From: Epinephelus fuscoguttatus
Lineage: Eukaryota; Chordata; Actinopteri; Perciformes; Serranidae
Direction: 5' to 3'
Assembly: GCF_011397635.1 (NCBI RefSeq)
Contig: NC_064755.1
Coordinates: 34,583,559-34,647,558, forward strand
Length of the DNA stretch: 64,000 bases
Shown: positions 25,151-37,400 of the stretch, piece by piece
Numbering within the stretch: position 1 is the stretch's first letter
Layout: every line of letters begins with the position of its first letter
Notes under the pieces: model-generated
Database searches by the model: none
What the model was told of the DNA's origin: nothing
Seen by the model: the letters and a program-made list of their open reading frames with translations, nothing else
Position numbers and translations under genes: made by a program

Positions 25151-25755
25151 TTAAAGAGATAGTGCACCCAAAAATGAAAATTCAGCCATTATCTACTCAC
25201 CCATATGCTGAGGGAGGCTCAGGTGAAGTTTTAGAGTCCTCACATCCCTTGCGGAGATCCCAGGGGAGAGGGGGTAGCAACACAACTCCACCTAATGCAG
25301 GCTTAAGGTGCCCCAGATTCAAACGTCCAAAAAACACATAATTGAAACCACAAAATATCTCCATACTGTTCATGTGTTTTCGCTGGTCTCGCGTGCAAGC
25401 GTGCGCACATTAGCGCAGTGTACAGAGGGGCAGTTAGAGCTACAGGCTACACTGAGGCTAAAAACAGAGTTCAAATTATGTTTTTCCAAACAACTTTTTA
25501 TGTCGGGGCTTCAGGACACTTGGATCACTACGGACGAGCAGTATGGAGATATTTTGTGCTTTCAGTTATGTGCTCTTGGACGTTTGAATCTGGGGCGCCG
25601 TCAGCCTCCATTAGGTGGAGTTGTGTTGCTACCTCCTCTCCCCTGGGATCTCCGCAAGTGATGTGAGGACTCTAAAACTTCACCTGAGCCTCCCTCGGCA
25701 TATGGGTGAGTAGATAATGGCTGAATTTTCATTTTTGGGTGCACTATCCCTTTAA
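25151..25755. mobile_element. 605-bp TTAA MITE with 180-bp inverted arms
   Basis: TTAA at 25151-25154 and 25752-25755. The ends are AGAGATAGTGCACCCAAAAA and TTTTTGGGTGCACTATCCCT. The arms 25151-25330 and 25577-25755 are almost fully complementary, including CAGATTCAAACGTCCAA paired with TTGGACGTTTGAATCTG, leaving a loop of about 250 bp. The transcript would form a long hairpin. Confidence 0.88.
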
Positions 25756-25783
25756 GTTTACCAGGAAGTGAGACAGGAGTCCA

Positions 25784-27300
25784 CAGGATGTAGCTAACCC
25801 CTGATTAAATTATGTTTTTGTAAAGATCTGATGAAGTTGACAAAAATCTGGAACACATCTTTAAAGGGCCGACATCTTTATATTAAAAAAAAAGCCTATT
25901 TTCACACAAAGATAATTATAACAGTACATTTACACACCAGCGTTATCAGTATGTACTGTCATTTTTGGATTTTGAAGGCTTTAAACACATTTTTTAATTG
26001 TTTGAAATTGTGAATTCTTGTCTGGAACAAAGGCTGTTTTCTGGCACAGGGCAAGTTAATAAGTTAAAAAAAACATTAAAGCATATCAAAATATCTAATA
26101 AATCATTTATTTCATATATATAAATACTTTAACAATAATGTTTTACCACAGAAACCAAGTAGGTGTGTTGCTAATATTTTTAAGGGTTTGTCCCAGTTCT
26201 CAAGAATGGGTATCAAATTAAAACTTTGCAAATATTTTAATTTGAATAGCTGAAACCAGAGCTTTTTTCAGTATTTTTGGGTTAAAAAATAAGTTAAAAC
26301 AAAAACAAAATGTCTGCCAGTTGTTTAATGTTTTTAACTTTTTAAATTCACAATGCAAATTTTGCCCTTAATCCGACCTTAAATGGATTTTTAAATGAAT
26401 AATAATCACATTTTTGGGAATATTTGCTTTCTTGTGGGTTGTTAGATGAAGGAGATCACCACTATGCTCATGCTTAACAGTGTTATCAATCTTACGTGAC
26501 TTTCGGCAAGACAGCAAATTTATTCAAATTAATTCAACATGTCTTACATTGAAAATAATACCCAGAGATTATAGAGTACATTTGAACCAGTGCTCATGAT
26601 AACGTCAAACAATATAAGTTGATTGTTACCTTGATGTCATTGAGACTGATTTCATGCCTTCTTACTGTATTTTGATTTCAGGTCAGAGGTCATGTGGCTT
26701 CTCTTCTGTTTCGGACCCTCATGTGTCCGGCAGCTGCACGTTTCTTATCTTTAACACGTTATTTATTTATTGTTTATTTACTGTTGAACACTGTGTTTAC
26801 CAAAGGAGCACACTGCAGTCAGACTTCAGCCCTAGAAAACTAGCAGCAGCAGTAGACGATTTTATTTTGGCCTTTTTTTGTACCTGTTGCTTTGTTTTTA
26901 CCGTTAAACCACTCAGACCTGATGTTTCCAGTCACTGCATCACAGTCATGATGACGAATGTAAAGAGTAAGAAATTATACTTTTAATGTAAAAATAAAAA
27001 AAAACACTGAAAAACAAACTGCTGTCACAGAAACAGTTGGATGAAATTATTTAATTCATGTCTGGCGATTTGTTTTATCTGCATCGGCTCTCAAATATCC
27101 AAGTATGTTTTATTCATACTCTGTGTGTGTGGTTGTGAAATGTGGTCCTGAAGTATTACAAGTTTATTTATTATACAAATAAAAAAATACAGATACACTC
27201 TCATGTGTCCTCTGTTTTATCTCAAATCTATAATTAATCTGTTCAGAGTTTGGGATGTTTTCCTGAATTCTTCCTTGAAAATGTCAAAACATTTCAGGGG
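25784..27300. other. intergenic sequence without recognised features
   Basis: AT-rich, with several short open frames but no homology recognised. A possible polyadenylation hexamer (AATAAA) occurs near 27178. Confidence 0.4.
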
Positions 27301-27309
27301 ACGTCCTGA

Positions 27310-28002
27310 TGTCCATTTTATTAGGTACACCTTGCTAGTACCAGCTTGGACCCCCTTTGCCTTCAGAGCTGCTTTAATTCTTGGTGTCATAGATTCAACA
27401 AGGTGCTGGAAACATTCCTCAGAGATGTTGGTCCATATTGACATGACAGCATCACACAGTTGCTGCAGATTTGTCGGCGGCACATCCATGATGTGAATCT
27501 CCACCACATCCCAAAGGTGCTCTATTGGATTGAGATCTGGTGACTGTGGAGGCCATTGGAGTACAGTGAACTCATTGTCATGTTCAAGAAACCAGTTTGA
27601 GATGATCTGAGCTTTGTGACATGGTGCGTTATCCTGCTGGAAGTAGCCATCAGAAGATGGGTACACTGTGGTCATAAAGGGATGGACACGGTCAGTAACA
27701 ATACTCAGGTAGGCTGTGGTGTTTAAACCATGCTCAGTTGGTACTAAGGGGCCCAAAGTGTGCCAAGAAAATATCCCCCACACCATTACACCACCACCAG
27801 CCTGAACCGTTGATACAAGGCAGGATGGATCCATGCTTTCATGTTGTTTACACCAAATTCTGACCCTACCATCTGAATGTGGCAGCAGAAATCCAGACTC
27901 ATCAGACCAGGCAACGTTTTTCCAATCTTCTATTGTCCAGTTTTGGTGAGGCTGTGTGAAGTGTAGCCTCAGTTTCCTGTTGTTAGCTGACAGGAGTGGC
28001 AC
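27310..28002 (-). pseudogene. Tc1/mariner transposase relic (catalytic domain)
   Basis: An open frame of about 230 residues carries the DDE catalytic triad in context: AWSDESGF (first Asp), YFQQDNAPCH (second Asp) and QSPDLNPIEHLWD (Glu), plus GGGVMVWGIFSW. The frame begins within PLLSANNRKLRL. Just upstream a TGA occurs in frame and the DNA-binding N-terminus lies in a different frame, so the gene is broken. At the 3' end the frame runs through the terminal repeat, with the normal stop lost. It is very likely inactive. Confidence 0.88.
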
Positions 28003-28408
28003 CTGGTGTGGTCTTCTGCTGCTTCAAGGTTGGACGTGCTGTTGGTTCAGAGATGGTCTTCTGCAGACCTTGGTTGGAACCAGTGGTTATTTGAGTTACT
28101 GTTGCCTTTCTATCATCTTGAACCAGTCTGGCCATTCTCCTCTGACCTCTGGCATCAACAAGGCATTTTCACCCAGAGAACTGCTGCTCACTGGATATTT
28201 TCTCTTTTTGGGACCATGCTCTGTAAACCCTAGAGATGGTTGTGTGTGAAAATCCCAGTAGATCAGCCCGTCTGGCACCAACAACCATGCCATGTTCAAA
28301 GTCACTTAAATCACCTTTCTTCCCCATTCTGATACATGCCTAAATGCATTGAGCTGCTGCCACGCGATTGGCTGATTAGCTATCTGCCTTAACGAACAGG
28401 TGAGTGTA
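27310..28408 (-). mobile_element. decayed Tc1-like transposon
   Basis: The 3' terminal repeat is partly preserved on the plus strand (TTTTATTAGGTACACC, 27315-27330). At the other end the repeat is eroded to CAGGTGAGTG (28397-28406). The interior matches the start and end of the deletion copy at 7858-8328 in opposite orientation. It encodes the transposase relic listed separately. Confidence 0.85.
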
Positions 28409-29109
28409 GTCCCTACATTAAATTGCTCCCAACTAGGACTGTGGATTATCTTGAGTAACTGGGACATGATTTCTGTAAAGAGACTGTTCTAGTCAAACAA
28501 TCTAGACTGATAAACAGCACCACAGGTAAGACGAAAAACGTGTTTGTTTTATGTCGGTGTGAACTGTCCTTTTAAAAGAGTAGTAAGATTAAGGTTGTAA
28601 AGTGGTACATAGCGGTGAGGATTGCATACTGCAACCAGCTGAAACTTTTCCCAAATTCCTTCAGTGTTTATAGTTCAGGAGGTTTTTACAATGAGACGAA
28701 TTATCCACACAGGTCTCTTCTTCTCCGAAACCTACAGCACCTGTGATTTAAAAGGTAAAAACACTGAATAAATCAGTTTCACTTTACAAATCACTGTTTC
28801 TCCGACGATGTTCGGCACGTCGCTAGCTTACCACATGCTAATAAATGCTCACCTTTTTGTTCTGATAATTTAAGATTCAGACGTTCAGGAGGATTTTAAT
28901 TAGAGCCGAATTATCCGCAGAGGTCTCCTCTCGAAAACAAAGCGACTCCGTGGTTTAAACTTTTATACAAAGTGAATAAAGCAGTTTCAGGTATAAAAGC
29001 TGTGGTTTTTTCAATGTTGTTCGTCGCAGGGGGATGCTAACTGTGGTGGTTGATGTGAAAACGGGAATGGCTCATTCTAACATAACAAAAACACAAGGAT
29101 ATTTATTTT

Positions 29110-29115
<6 letters not shown>

Positions 29116-29163
<48 letters not shown>
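29116..29163. repeat. (AT)n microsatellite
   Basis: About 24 AT units in intergenic sequence. Confidence 0.95.
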
Positions 29164-29169
<6 letters not shown>

Positions 29170-29282
29170 TATAAATTTTCTTTTATTATATCCCCTAAAT
29201 CCTACACAATGGACCTCAAGACTTTTACTTGTAGTGAAGTATTTTCATACTTTTGTGTTTGTGCTTTTTGTATTGATGATTT

Positions 29283-30057
29283 AAAATCATCATGAAGCAC
29301 ATATAAAAGAAAGAATATACAGGGAAATAAATAAACTATTAATTTATAGATTTACCCAATGCAAATTATGGTAGAACAATCTTTCAAATTAATTCTAGGG
29401 CTCCAGTTAACAGTCATTTTCATTATTTAATTATTTGTTAATTAATATTTTCTTGATTAAGTAATTCATTGTTGGTTCATAAAATGTGGAAAAATATCAG
29501 TTTATATCAGTTTCAGATGCTTTGTTTTGTACAACAGTGTCCAAGATCCAGATATTCCGAGTTTAATATAATAGAAAATTGATTTAACACTGAGTATTGA
29601 AAACAAAACCTTTTTTTTTTGTGGTTTTTGATTTTTACTTTACAATTAGGCTGGGAAAAAAACATATTTAAAAAGATATGTCTTAATAATTAATCCTAGT
29701 AATAGGCCGACCTCCCAGTGATTTAATTATTTAATTATTTTTTTGTTGAACAGCGTACATGATGGATGTCTGAGATGAGATCTGATGAAGCTAATGTCTG
29801 AAGGAGCTGATGGTATTCATGAATTTCACAACAGTCATAGTGAGTGGCCATTAAGTTCTCTTAATATTAATCAATATACTCATTTTTTGACTATAATTCA
29901 TACTTCGTTTGGATTTAGACGGGCTACAGATTTAACATGTTATGGCTTAGACAGATCCGACAGCAATATTTTTAAATAAATTCATCAAAAAGTAGAAAGA
30001 GCACCAGTACTTGAGCAGCATTCCCACCGTTTTGAAAACCAGGAAGTGAGACAGGAA
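29283..30057. repeat. diverged segmental duplicate, right copy (without MITEs)
   Basis: Collinear with 23940-25783 but lacking both TTAA elements. GTTCTCTTAATATTAATCAA at about 29855 corresponds to the insertion site of the 24641 element. Confidence 0.75.
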
Positions 30058-30119
30058 AACCCAAGCTCTATGAGAGTGGGTGATATTACACCAGAACAGA
30101 CACAGCAGAGATCAACAAA

Positions 30120-30992
30120 AGTTTAAAATTGTTTATTAAAAAAGAAAAAGCTTCAGTAGTCACAAAGTACAGACAGCTTTACTGATTCCCTGCTGGGAAT
30201 ATGAGCCCATAAACAACGCAGCGACTCAGGCTGATACAAAGGTTTGTTAATCTGTTTGATTGTGATCTGAAGTTATGTTTAGTCTTTGGTTTTCACAGGA
30301 ATGTTGAACTGGTTTGGGCCAGTTTGTGCAAATAAAGTCACAGATTGGTCAAAGAATGATTGACGTTAGCAGCTAAAAAGATCCTGAGTTCCTCTAAAGG
30401 TGTACTGTATGCATAGATGTAAAATGAAATGTGGAGTGTGTGTTTTCCTTCAGACGTATCTTTCACTCATGGTAAAACTCTAGAGTAGTAACAATGTAGA
30501 AGCTTGAAACATCCATCAAGACGTTATTGTTCATTAAATAATGCCCATAACAACCTCCTTAAGCAATCACTCATACTTCCATAATCATGTTCGACATATA
30601 AGATAAGTTAGGAGATAAGTTTAGAGACTGACACACTTTCTAAAGGCATCCTTCACACTGACTCACATCTGGTAAGAATTTTAATCCTCACGAGCTCACA
30701 ATATAGACACTGTTGTCAACCTGCATTTCTTTTTCTCCTGACTGACTCCCCTGAATACTGTCCCCACCGTCTTTCGACAGTTTCTCTTATTTTTGGCATT
30801 TTAAACGAGGCAACATAAAAAGGCACAGAGCGATGACAGAAGGCACAGAACCATCCTCTGGGAGCAGAAACAGGAGATAAACAATCAGAGAACAAAGGCA
30901 TTCCATCCTCCAGTCTGCTTCCACGAGGACATTAAGACGACGTTTGCTAATAATTTATTCATATAAAATAATGTGATGTAGAGTCTGAGCCG
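30120..30992 (-). other. probable 3' UTR of the SV2-like gene
   Basis: Downstream of the stop (minus strand) a polyadenylation hexamer AATAAA reads at 30959-30954, only 34 nt after the stop. A second reads at about 30136-30131, followed by an A/T-rich tail. No other coding exon is seen. Which signal is used cannot be told from sequence alone. Confidence 0.45.
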
Positions 30993-33900
30993 TCAGGTGA
31001 GCTCAGTCTGCCTGGTCTGTGGGAGCAGGAGAGCCACGAGTCCTCCAGTCAGCAGCAGAGCCGACACCAGCAGCACTGGCACGGCGCAGTTTGTGTCCAC
31101 CAGCTTTCCAAAGGCGATGTTACCTGTGATGGCTGCCACTCGGCCCACGCCGGTGAAGAAACCGAGAGCAGAGGACCTGATGGAAACAGAGGGTAAGAAA
31201 CACCAGGATGTGTGAGCAGCTGTGGGTGTGTCACACTTTCCCCAAAACTGTGAAGACTCCTGCTGACTTACTCTGATGGTTTAGCTGCAATTTTTTCTGA
31301 CCTTTGTTAATGCTGACAAAACACATCAAATAGTTTCTTTTAAATGGAAAAAACAAAAAAGTACAGAACAGGAAGCAAACATATTACATCATTGGATTAA
31401 ACATAAAAATGTCAGTAATATGATTCAGTAGAAAGGAACGAAAACATGGGAACATTTAACTGAATGTGGTCAAACTCATCCTGTAACAGTGGTTCCCAAT
31501 TTTTAAGCCTTGTGACTTCTTATCATGAGTTCTGTCCTGCTCTAAACATGAGTTGTTAGTTCACCCAGTTGAAGCATTTTTTGGAGGTCTGTAGAGGTGA
31601 AAGTGTGTCACAGGGAAACAAGCTCAAATTTGGAAAAAGTCCCACCCCTGGATGCAGACTGGCCAATCAGAACGTAGCATCAGACCGGCTCAGACCAGGG
31701 TCCGACAACAACACAGCTGTGCTCCATTGACTCTAATGCAGTCGTTTCAGATTTCCTTCATTTTCAGGCTGCTTTTGTGGATTTGGAGCTAAATGTTGTG
31801 CCTGGGGCACGTCGTGTATTAATGATACTCGTTACCTGGAGAGGTTGGAAAAAGATATATGTTTCTTCCCTGTTCCAAAACCAAAATCAAACCCTGAAAA
31901 GTGTAGGGTTAGCTAGCTAGCTACTGAAGATATAGCCTACTGAATGTATACACATGCTGCTTTTGCTTTTTAATGATTATAACAGTGAAACAAAGACCGA
32001 CCCTGCTGTACAGGAACCAGTGAAGGGAAGCAGGGAAACTTAGCTGATATTCAACCAGCTGTGTGTCATCACAGTGTGTGCAGAAGACGGGTGTTTGCCT
32101 TCCCCAAGAGAAGGCCGCAGAGGTCCGATCGCTGGTGGTGGCACATGGGCGAAGCCAAACACTGCTCATCTGCACACACTGCGATGCCACACAGCTGGTT
32201 CAATATCAGCAAAGTTTCCCTTTATATTCATTGTCTTGTGTGGCGATCAGCAGTGATGTGGTGGTTCACTTTTACACTGTGATCTGTAGCCTATAGTTCG
32301 GCTTTAGCTTCTAACTATCTTTGTCTTTTTAACCTGTTGTTGCTGCTGAGTCAGTTTGACATCCTGGATATATCCTTCAAACACAGACTGTAGACCCCTC
32401 TGTCTGCTTCTCTCTGGAATCACTGTTTCACTTCTCCAAAAATATGATAACATTTCTTCAGGGAGTGCAGTTAGTTACTAACAAACCTATCTAAGTAATT
32501 AAAGATCCAAAATTGACAGAGAAATCTAAACGGCCATGTTTGAGCCACTTTTCTGGATTTAGCTCAACATACATTGAGCTTTAAGAAAAGACAAACTGAC
32601 CGTAGCTGCGTCGGGTAGAGCTCTGTTCCAATCACGTCCAAGGCGTTCCAGGCGATCACTGACACGCCGCTGAAGACGCAAGACAGGATCAGACTCTGGA
32701 CTTTGGTTTGGACCACATAAATGAGGAAGACGCTGAGACTGGACACCACCAGGCTGAAGGCTGGAGGCGCAACAAAGAAGAGATTTTCATTCAAAGACTC
32801 AAAGACGAGCACTGGCTGGTGATGTGGACAGACTCCTCTTGGCTGCATGAAAAAAGACCTCAGCTTAAACAAACTCACACAGCAGAGCTTTTCCTCCAGC
32901 GCTGTCCATCATAAGAATGGTGAAGATGTTTCCTGGTAGGTTTGCTGCGGCAATGATGAAGCCCTCCATGTACACTGAAGGTAATGAAGAAACATCCAAA
33001 AGTTGTTGTTTTTTTATTACCAGCTCATCTTGTGGGGGAAAAATCGATACAGCGTAGTATGGCAACATTTTGCGTGGCAATATTATATCAATACAGGGAC
33101 ACCAAGTATCAGTCTTGTATTATATACATCATTAATTTCTGCAAATACGCATTTTAACACAACTATTGGTACTAGAATCATAAATCAAGCTTTTTCAGTC
33201 CACTAGATGACGCTGATGCTTTTTTCCTGGTGGGGTCATCAGAGGTCTCAGTCAGTGGCATTTAGCAGGAAGTTCATCAAAACAAGGACGGAGGCACCGG
33301 AGAAAGAAATCAGAGTTGTTGGTCATATTGCTTTGGTTTTAAGCAACGGATTGTATACTGTACCAACACCAGATTCTGTGCTGTTAAATGATGAAAGATT
33401 GTTGTGTCTTCATTGGCGTTAAAATCAAATGTCTGGATTTATTTTGGATTTTTTAACACAGGTGAAAAGGAGGACTCAGATATGACACATGCGATTTACG
33501 TTACCTCTGAAGCGGTCATTAAGTCAAATTATGTGTCCATTTGTCTATTACCCTCTAAGTTAGTCATATTCTTTTCAGCCTCCTAGAGTCCTCAGATCAA
33601 GAGAATCAAAAGGTTTTTTTTTATAAAAATGAATCCAAGTTGTGAGTATTGTTTTAACAGGATAAAGTGGTGTTGTGTCGGTATGACGGGTGTTGTATTT
33701 TCCATCTTTGCTGAGCAACAGTTTTGTGTGAAACAAATTAAAAGCCTGTCCTAAATATAGGCCTGTTGATTTCAGTGATTTAACTAATAATAGCCCGGGC
33801 AACTAATTGAAGTTTTACAGACACAACACATTCAAATCTAGGAGCACATCTTTGGGGTTGAGTCTGATCTGGTGCTTTCTGTCTCCAGATGCAACGTACC

Positions 33901-34379
33901 AAAGTATTTGGTCTTACAAAAGATGAACAACATTTACAGAGACAAAAAAATGAAGTGACCTGCATCCACCAGTTTAAAAATACCCTGAGCACCTTTTGTC
34001 TTGGTTCATTTTTGTCTCCTCTGTGTGGCCATCTTTTACTCTGGTGTTGACATTATAGTTTGTTTCAGTCTCATAAACTTTAAATGTGTTTAGTTTTATT
34101 GTACAGAGGAAATACGTATGTATTAATGATCCTTTATTCTAACCTCTTTCTCAAACATATTTATCTTTGACTGTTATAAATTTGTGCTTCATGTTCTGCT
34201 CTGTGTGTTTGCTGACTGCAGTAAAATCTTTGTGTTCCCAGAAACACACCTGCTGTCTTCACTGGGTAGCAGCTTTGGTCGTGGAGAGGAGACGTCACGG
34301 ACCCGTTGGCACAGGGAGAACCGCCGTCCTCAATTCTCTTAAAGAGCTCCGGGAACCACATCCACAGACCGTAGTACCT

Positions 34380-34460
<81 letters not shown>

Positions 34461-37400
34461 AAGAGATTTAAGTATTTAAATTAAATTACAGTTAAAGCTT
34501 CAGTTGTTAATTTTTTAAATGTAAAACTTCACTGAGACTGCAGGTCAATATAAAGCATCGTAGACACGTTGGTGAAGTTGAAGTCGTTTTCTAACAGTTT
34601 TTCAGACATGATTTCTGTTTGTTGGAGATATATATTTGCAGCTGTTATCTCTCGCTGCCGTTTAAAGCTGCAGAGCTCGGGAAGTGATAGCCAGGCAGGA
34701 GAGGGGCTGGACTGGGTGAACAGGAAGCATCTATGATCAGAGTTGGGCTGGGCAATACATTGATATCGATATCGGTATATGAGACTTGATGTCGTCTTAG
34801 ATTTTGTATAGTAATATCATAAGTGTCGTCTTCTCCTGGTTTTAAAGGCTTTATTACATTAAGTGATGTAATATTCTGAACTAACCAGACTGTACTAGCT
34901 GCTCTATTATTTGCCTCTATCCTTTCAGTCATTGTATCCACATTACTCCTACTACTTCCTACTCCTACTACTTGTAAATATATTGTGAAAGCACCAATAT
35001 TCAACCCTACAATATTGGCAAAATATCTATATAGAGGCATTTGGTAAAAAACACTGTGATGTTGGATTTTCTTCATATCATCCAGCCCTACATCAGAGCA
35101 TAACACAGATCGACTGAATACTGATAGGACAAACGAAGGAGACTGGATGTAAATGTGGAATGTATACTGAAAATTTTGCCTGTTGTACATTTATCACATC
35201 AGCGGTGATAAAGCACACAAGACGAATACAAGCCCTGAGCTTTTACACCATTGCAACGACAGAAGCGTAAAGGAGAGCTCCAGTTTCACCTCTGACACTC
35301 GTGAGTCTGTATTAGACGTACAGAAGGGATTTCTTACCCAAAGGAGATGCAGTAGAAGATGACGAGGAGAGAAATGCTCCTGCATTTGAGCGATTCATGA
35401 AACATCTGCTTAATGGGCACCAAGGCCTGTAAGTCAGACCAGAGAAATTAATTAAATGACAATGACAAATATCAGTAATCAATGAATAACATAATATAGC
35501 AGTATAAGTAACAACTGTGTGTTTGAAAGGGTTGATTACTGAACAGGCAAAATGGACAACAGCCCAAAGGGTCCACTAAAGTCCTGCCTCTCAGATTTGA
35601 CAATTTACTACTTTCAGTTCTTTGAATATTTTGTTGGAAGAATACAGGACATATTTTATTAATTTACTGACATTTTGCAGAAAAAAACTATTAATTATTA
35701 AAGTAAATAATGAGAAGATTAATTGACAATGCTGTTAATAGTGAGCTGAAGCCCTGTAAATGTGGTCAGGCAGTATTACAGCAAGTTTCACCCTGAGGAC
35801 CCACAGCTGGTTAATCTAGCTGCGCTACTTCAAGTCCTACACGAACACACAACAATAGTCCACTTTTCCAAATATGACAAGATTCCTTATTTGACACAGC
35901 TACTGTAAACAGCATACTCAGTTAAAATATTCTGAATTAGGCCTTTTTCAGATTTAGACCTCTGAGATATGCTGGTATTATTGAGGTTTTAGCAGCATTC
36001 TTTGGACATGTATCGTGCATTTGGAAGATGTGTCTCAGCTGTGGTTTTTACCGCAGTTTGCGACACACCGCTTCTTGTCTGGTCACGGTCAGCTCTGTTG
36101 TTACACAAACCAACTCAAACTCACCAAGCCTTTGTAAAGCTGAGGTAGAGATGTATACCCAAAAGACAAGCCTACATTTGGGGTCGGAAGCAGAAGCACA
36201 TCTACTTTTAAACATTATAAACATTCAAATATGAACAGATTTTTGGGTTTGTGCAAATATCGTCGACTTTTTCAAGAGGGTGGTTGTAGGAGGCTGTATT
36301 TGCACTGTGCAACAAGTCTGCTGACGGTGGAAAACTTTGAAAATATCCTATAATGATGCATAGAAGCAAAATGGCGCAAGCAGCTGTGACTGTTTAACTT
36401 TTCTGTATTTTGACGTAAAAAACATGTCAGAGCACATTATTCAGAGTATGCTCAGCTGCATGCAAATGAGAATACTAGTGGAATATTAATTTTCATTAGC
36501 CATGTAAACAGCTGGCATCTCACCTCAATGTATTCAGCTGAATTAAAAAAAATGTGCTTTGACAAATTTCTGCAGCTGTCCTCTGTCTCAGACAACCTCT
36601 AAATATCATCTCTGTGGATGTGGAGTTCTTCTCTGTTAGTGACATTACCTTTTTCAAAATACTGGCGAGTCTCCCTCCACGTGGACCACGACCTCTGGTC
36701 TCCTCCACTTCCCCTTTTTGCTTTGAGCTGGTGCACAAACTAAATTCCTTCAGAAGAGTTTGAAATTAGTCGTCACACTCACAGTAGATCATTACACTGT
36801 AGAATGAGGGAAGGAAGTGGCAAAGAGAACTTGCACAAACCACAAACAAATAATGAAACTTTCATTAGAAACATAACTTCCCTTCGATTTCACATTTTGC
36901 TCTGTTTCTTTGGCTCGTACTTTGTCATTTCAATCTCTGTCTCTTACCGGTAAATCCTTTCCCTTCCTCCATGTGTTCAGCTTAAACATCACTTGGAAGA
37001 CTTGGATCGCCTCTGTCTCTCGGCCAGCCTGGGAAAGGCAGGACAAAAGTCTCAAAGACAGCTCAGGAGAAAACAAAAAGCAAGCTGCAAACGCAGGCAC
37101 TACTATGGCCTTTAAATACCTCCATGAGGAACTTGGGGCTTTCAGGCATGAGCAGCTTGAAGAGAATGGCTGACGTGAGGCTGGGAACAGAGCACAGCAC
37201 CACGAACAGTCTCCAGCTCTGAAACTCCAGTGATCCCAGTGAAAAATGTGCCCAGGTTCTTGGAATCACCAGCCAGGCAAGACCTGCAGACAAGATAGAC
37301 ACTCAGTACACAAGGCTAGACGTTTTCCATGTCAGGACTCAGAACTCTTTGTTTTATTGTGATAGTGCCTGCCAAGAAGTTCATGCTTTCACTGCAAAGT

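Larger units (their letters stand above)
23940..25783. repeat. diverged segmental duplicate, left copy (with two MITEs)
   Basis: The collinear words AAATCATCATGAAGCACATA, TTAATTAATATTTTCTTGAT, AAATTGATTTAACACT, GTTAACATGTTATGG and ACCAGGAAGTGAGACAGGA all recur in the same order at 29283-30057. The left copy is 1.06 kb longer; the TTAA elements at 24641 and 25151 account for nearly all of that. Confidence 0.75.

Noticed and set aside
34167..34484. Frame ending in Ile-Tyr repeats
   Set aside because: Translation of the CA/TA microsatellite; the real coding exon here is on the minus strand.
34645..35190. 181-aa minus-strand frame
   Set aside because: Runs across a hAT MITE with a flanking target duplication; no protein similarity recognised.
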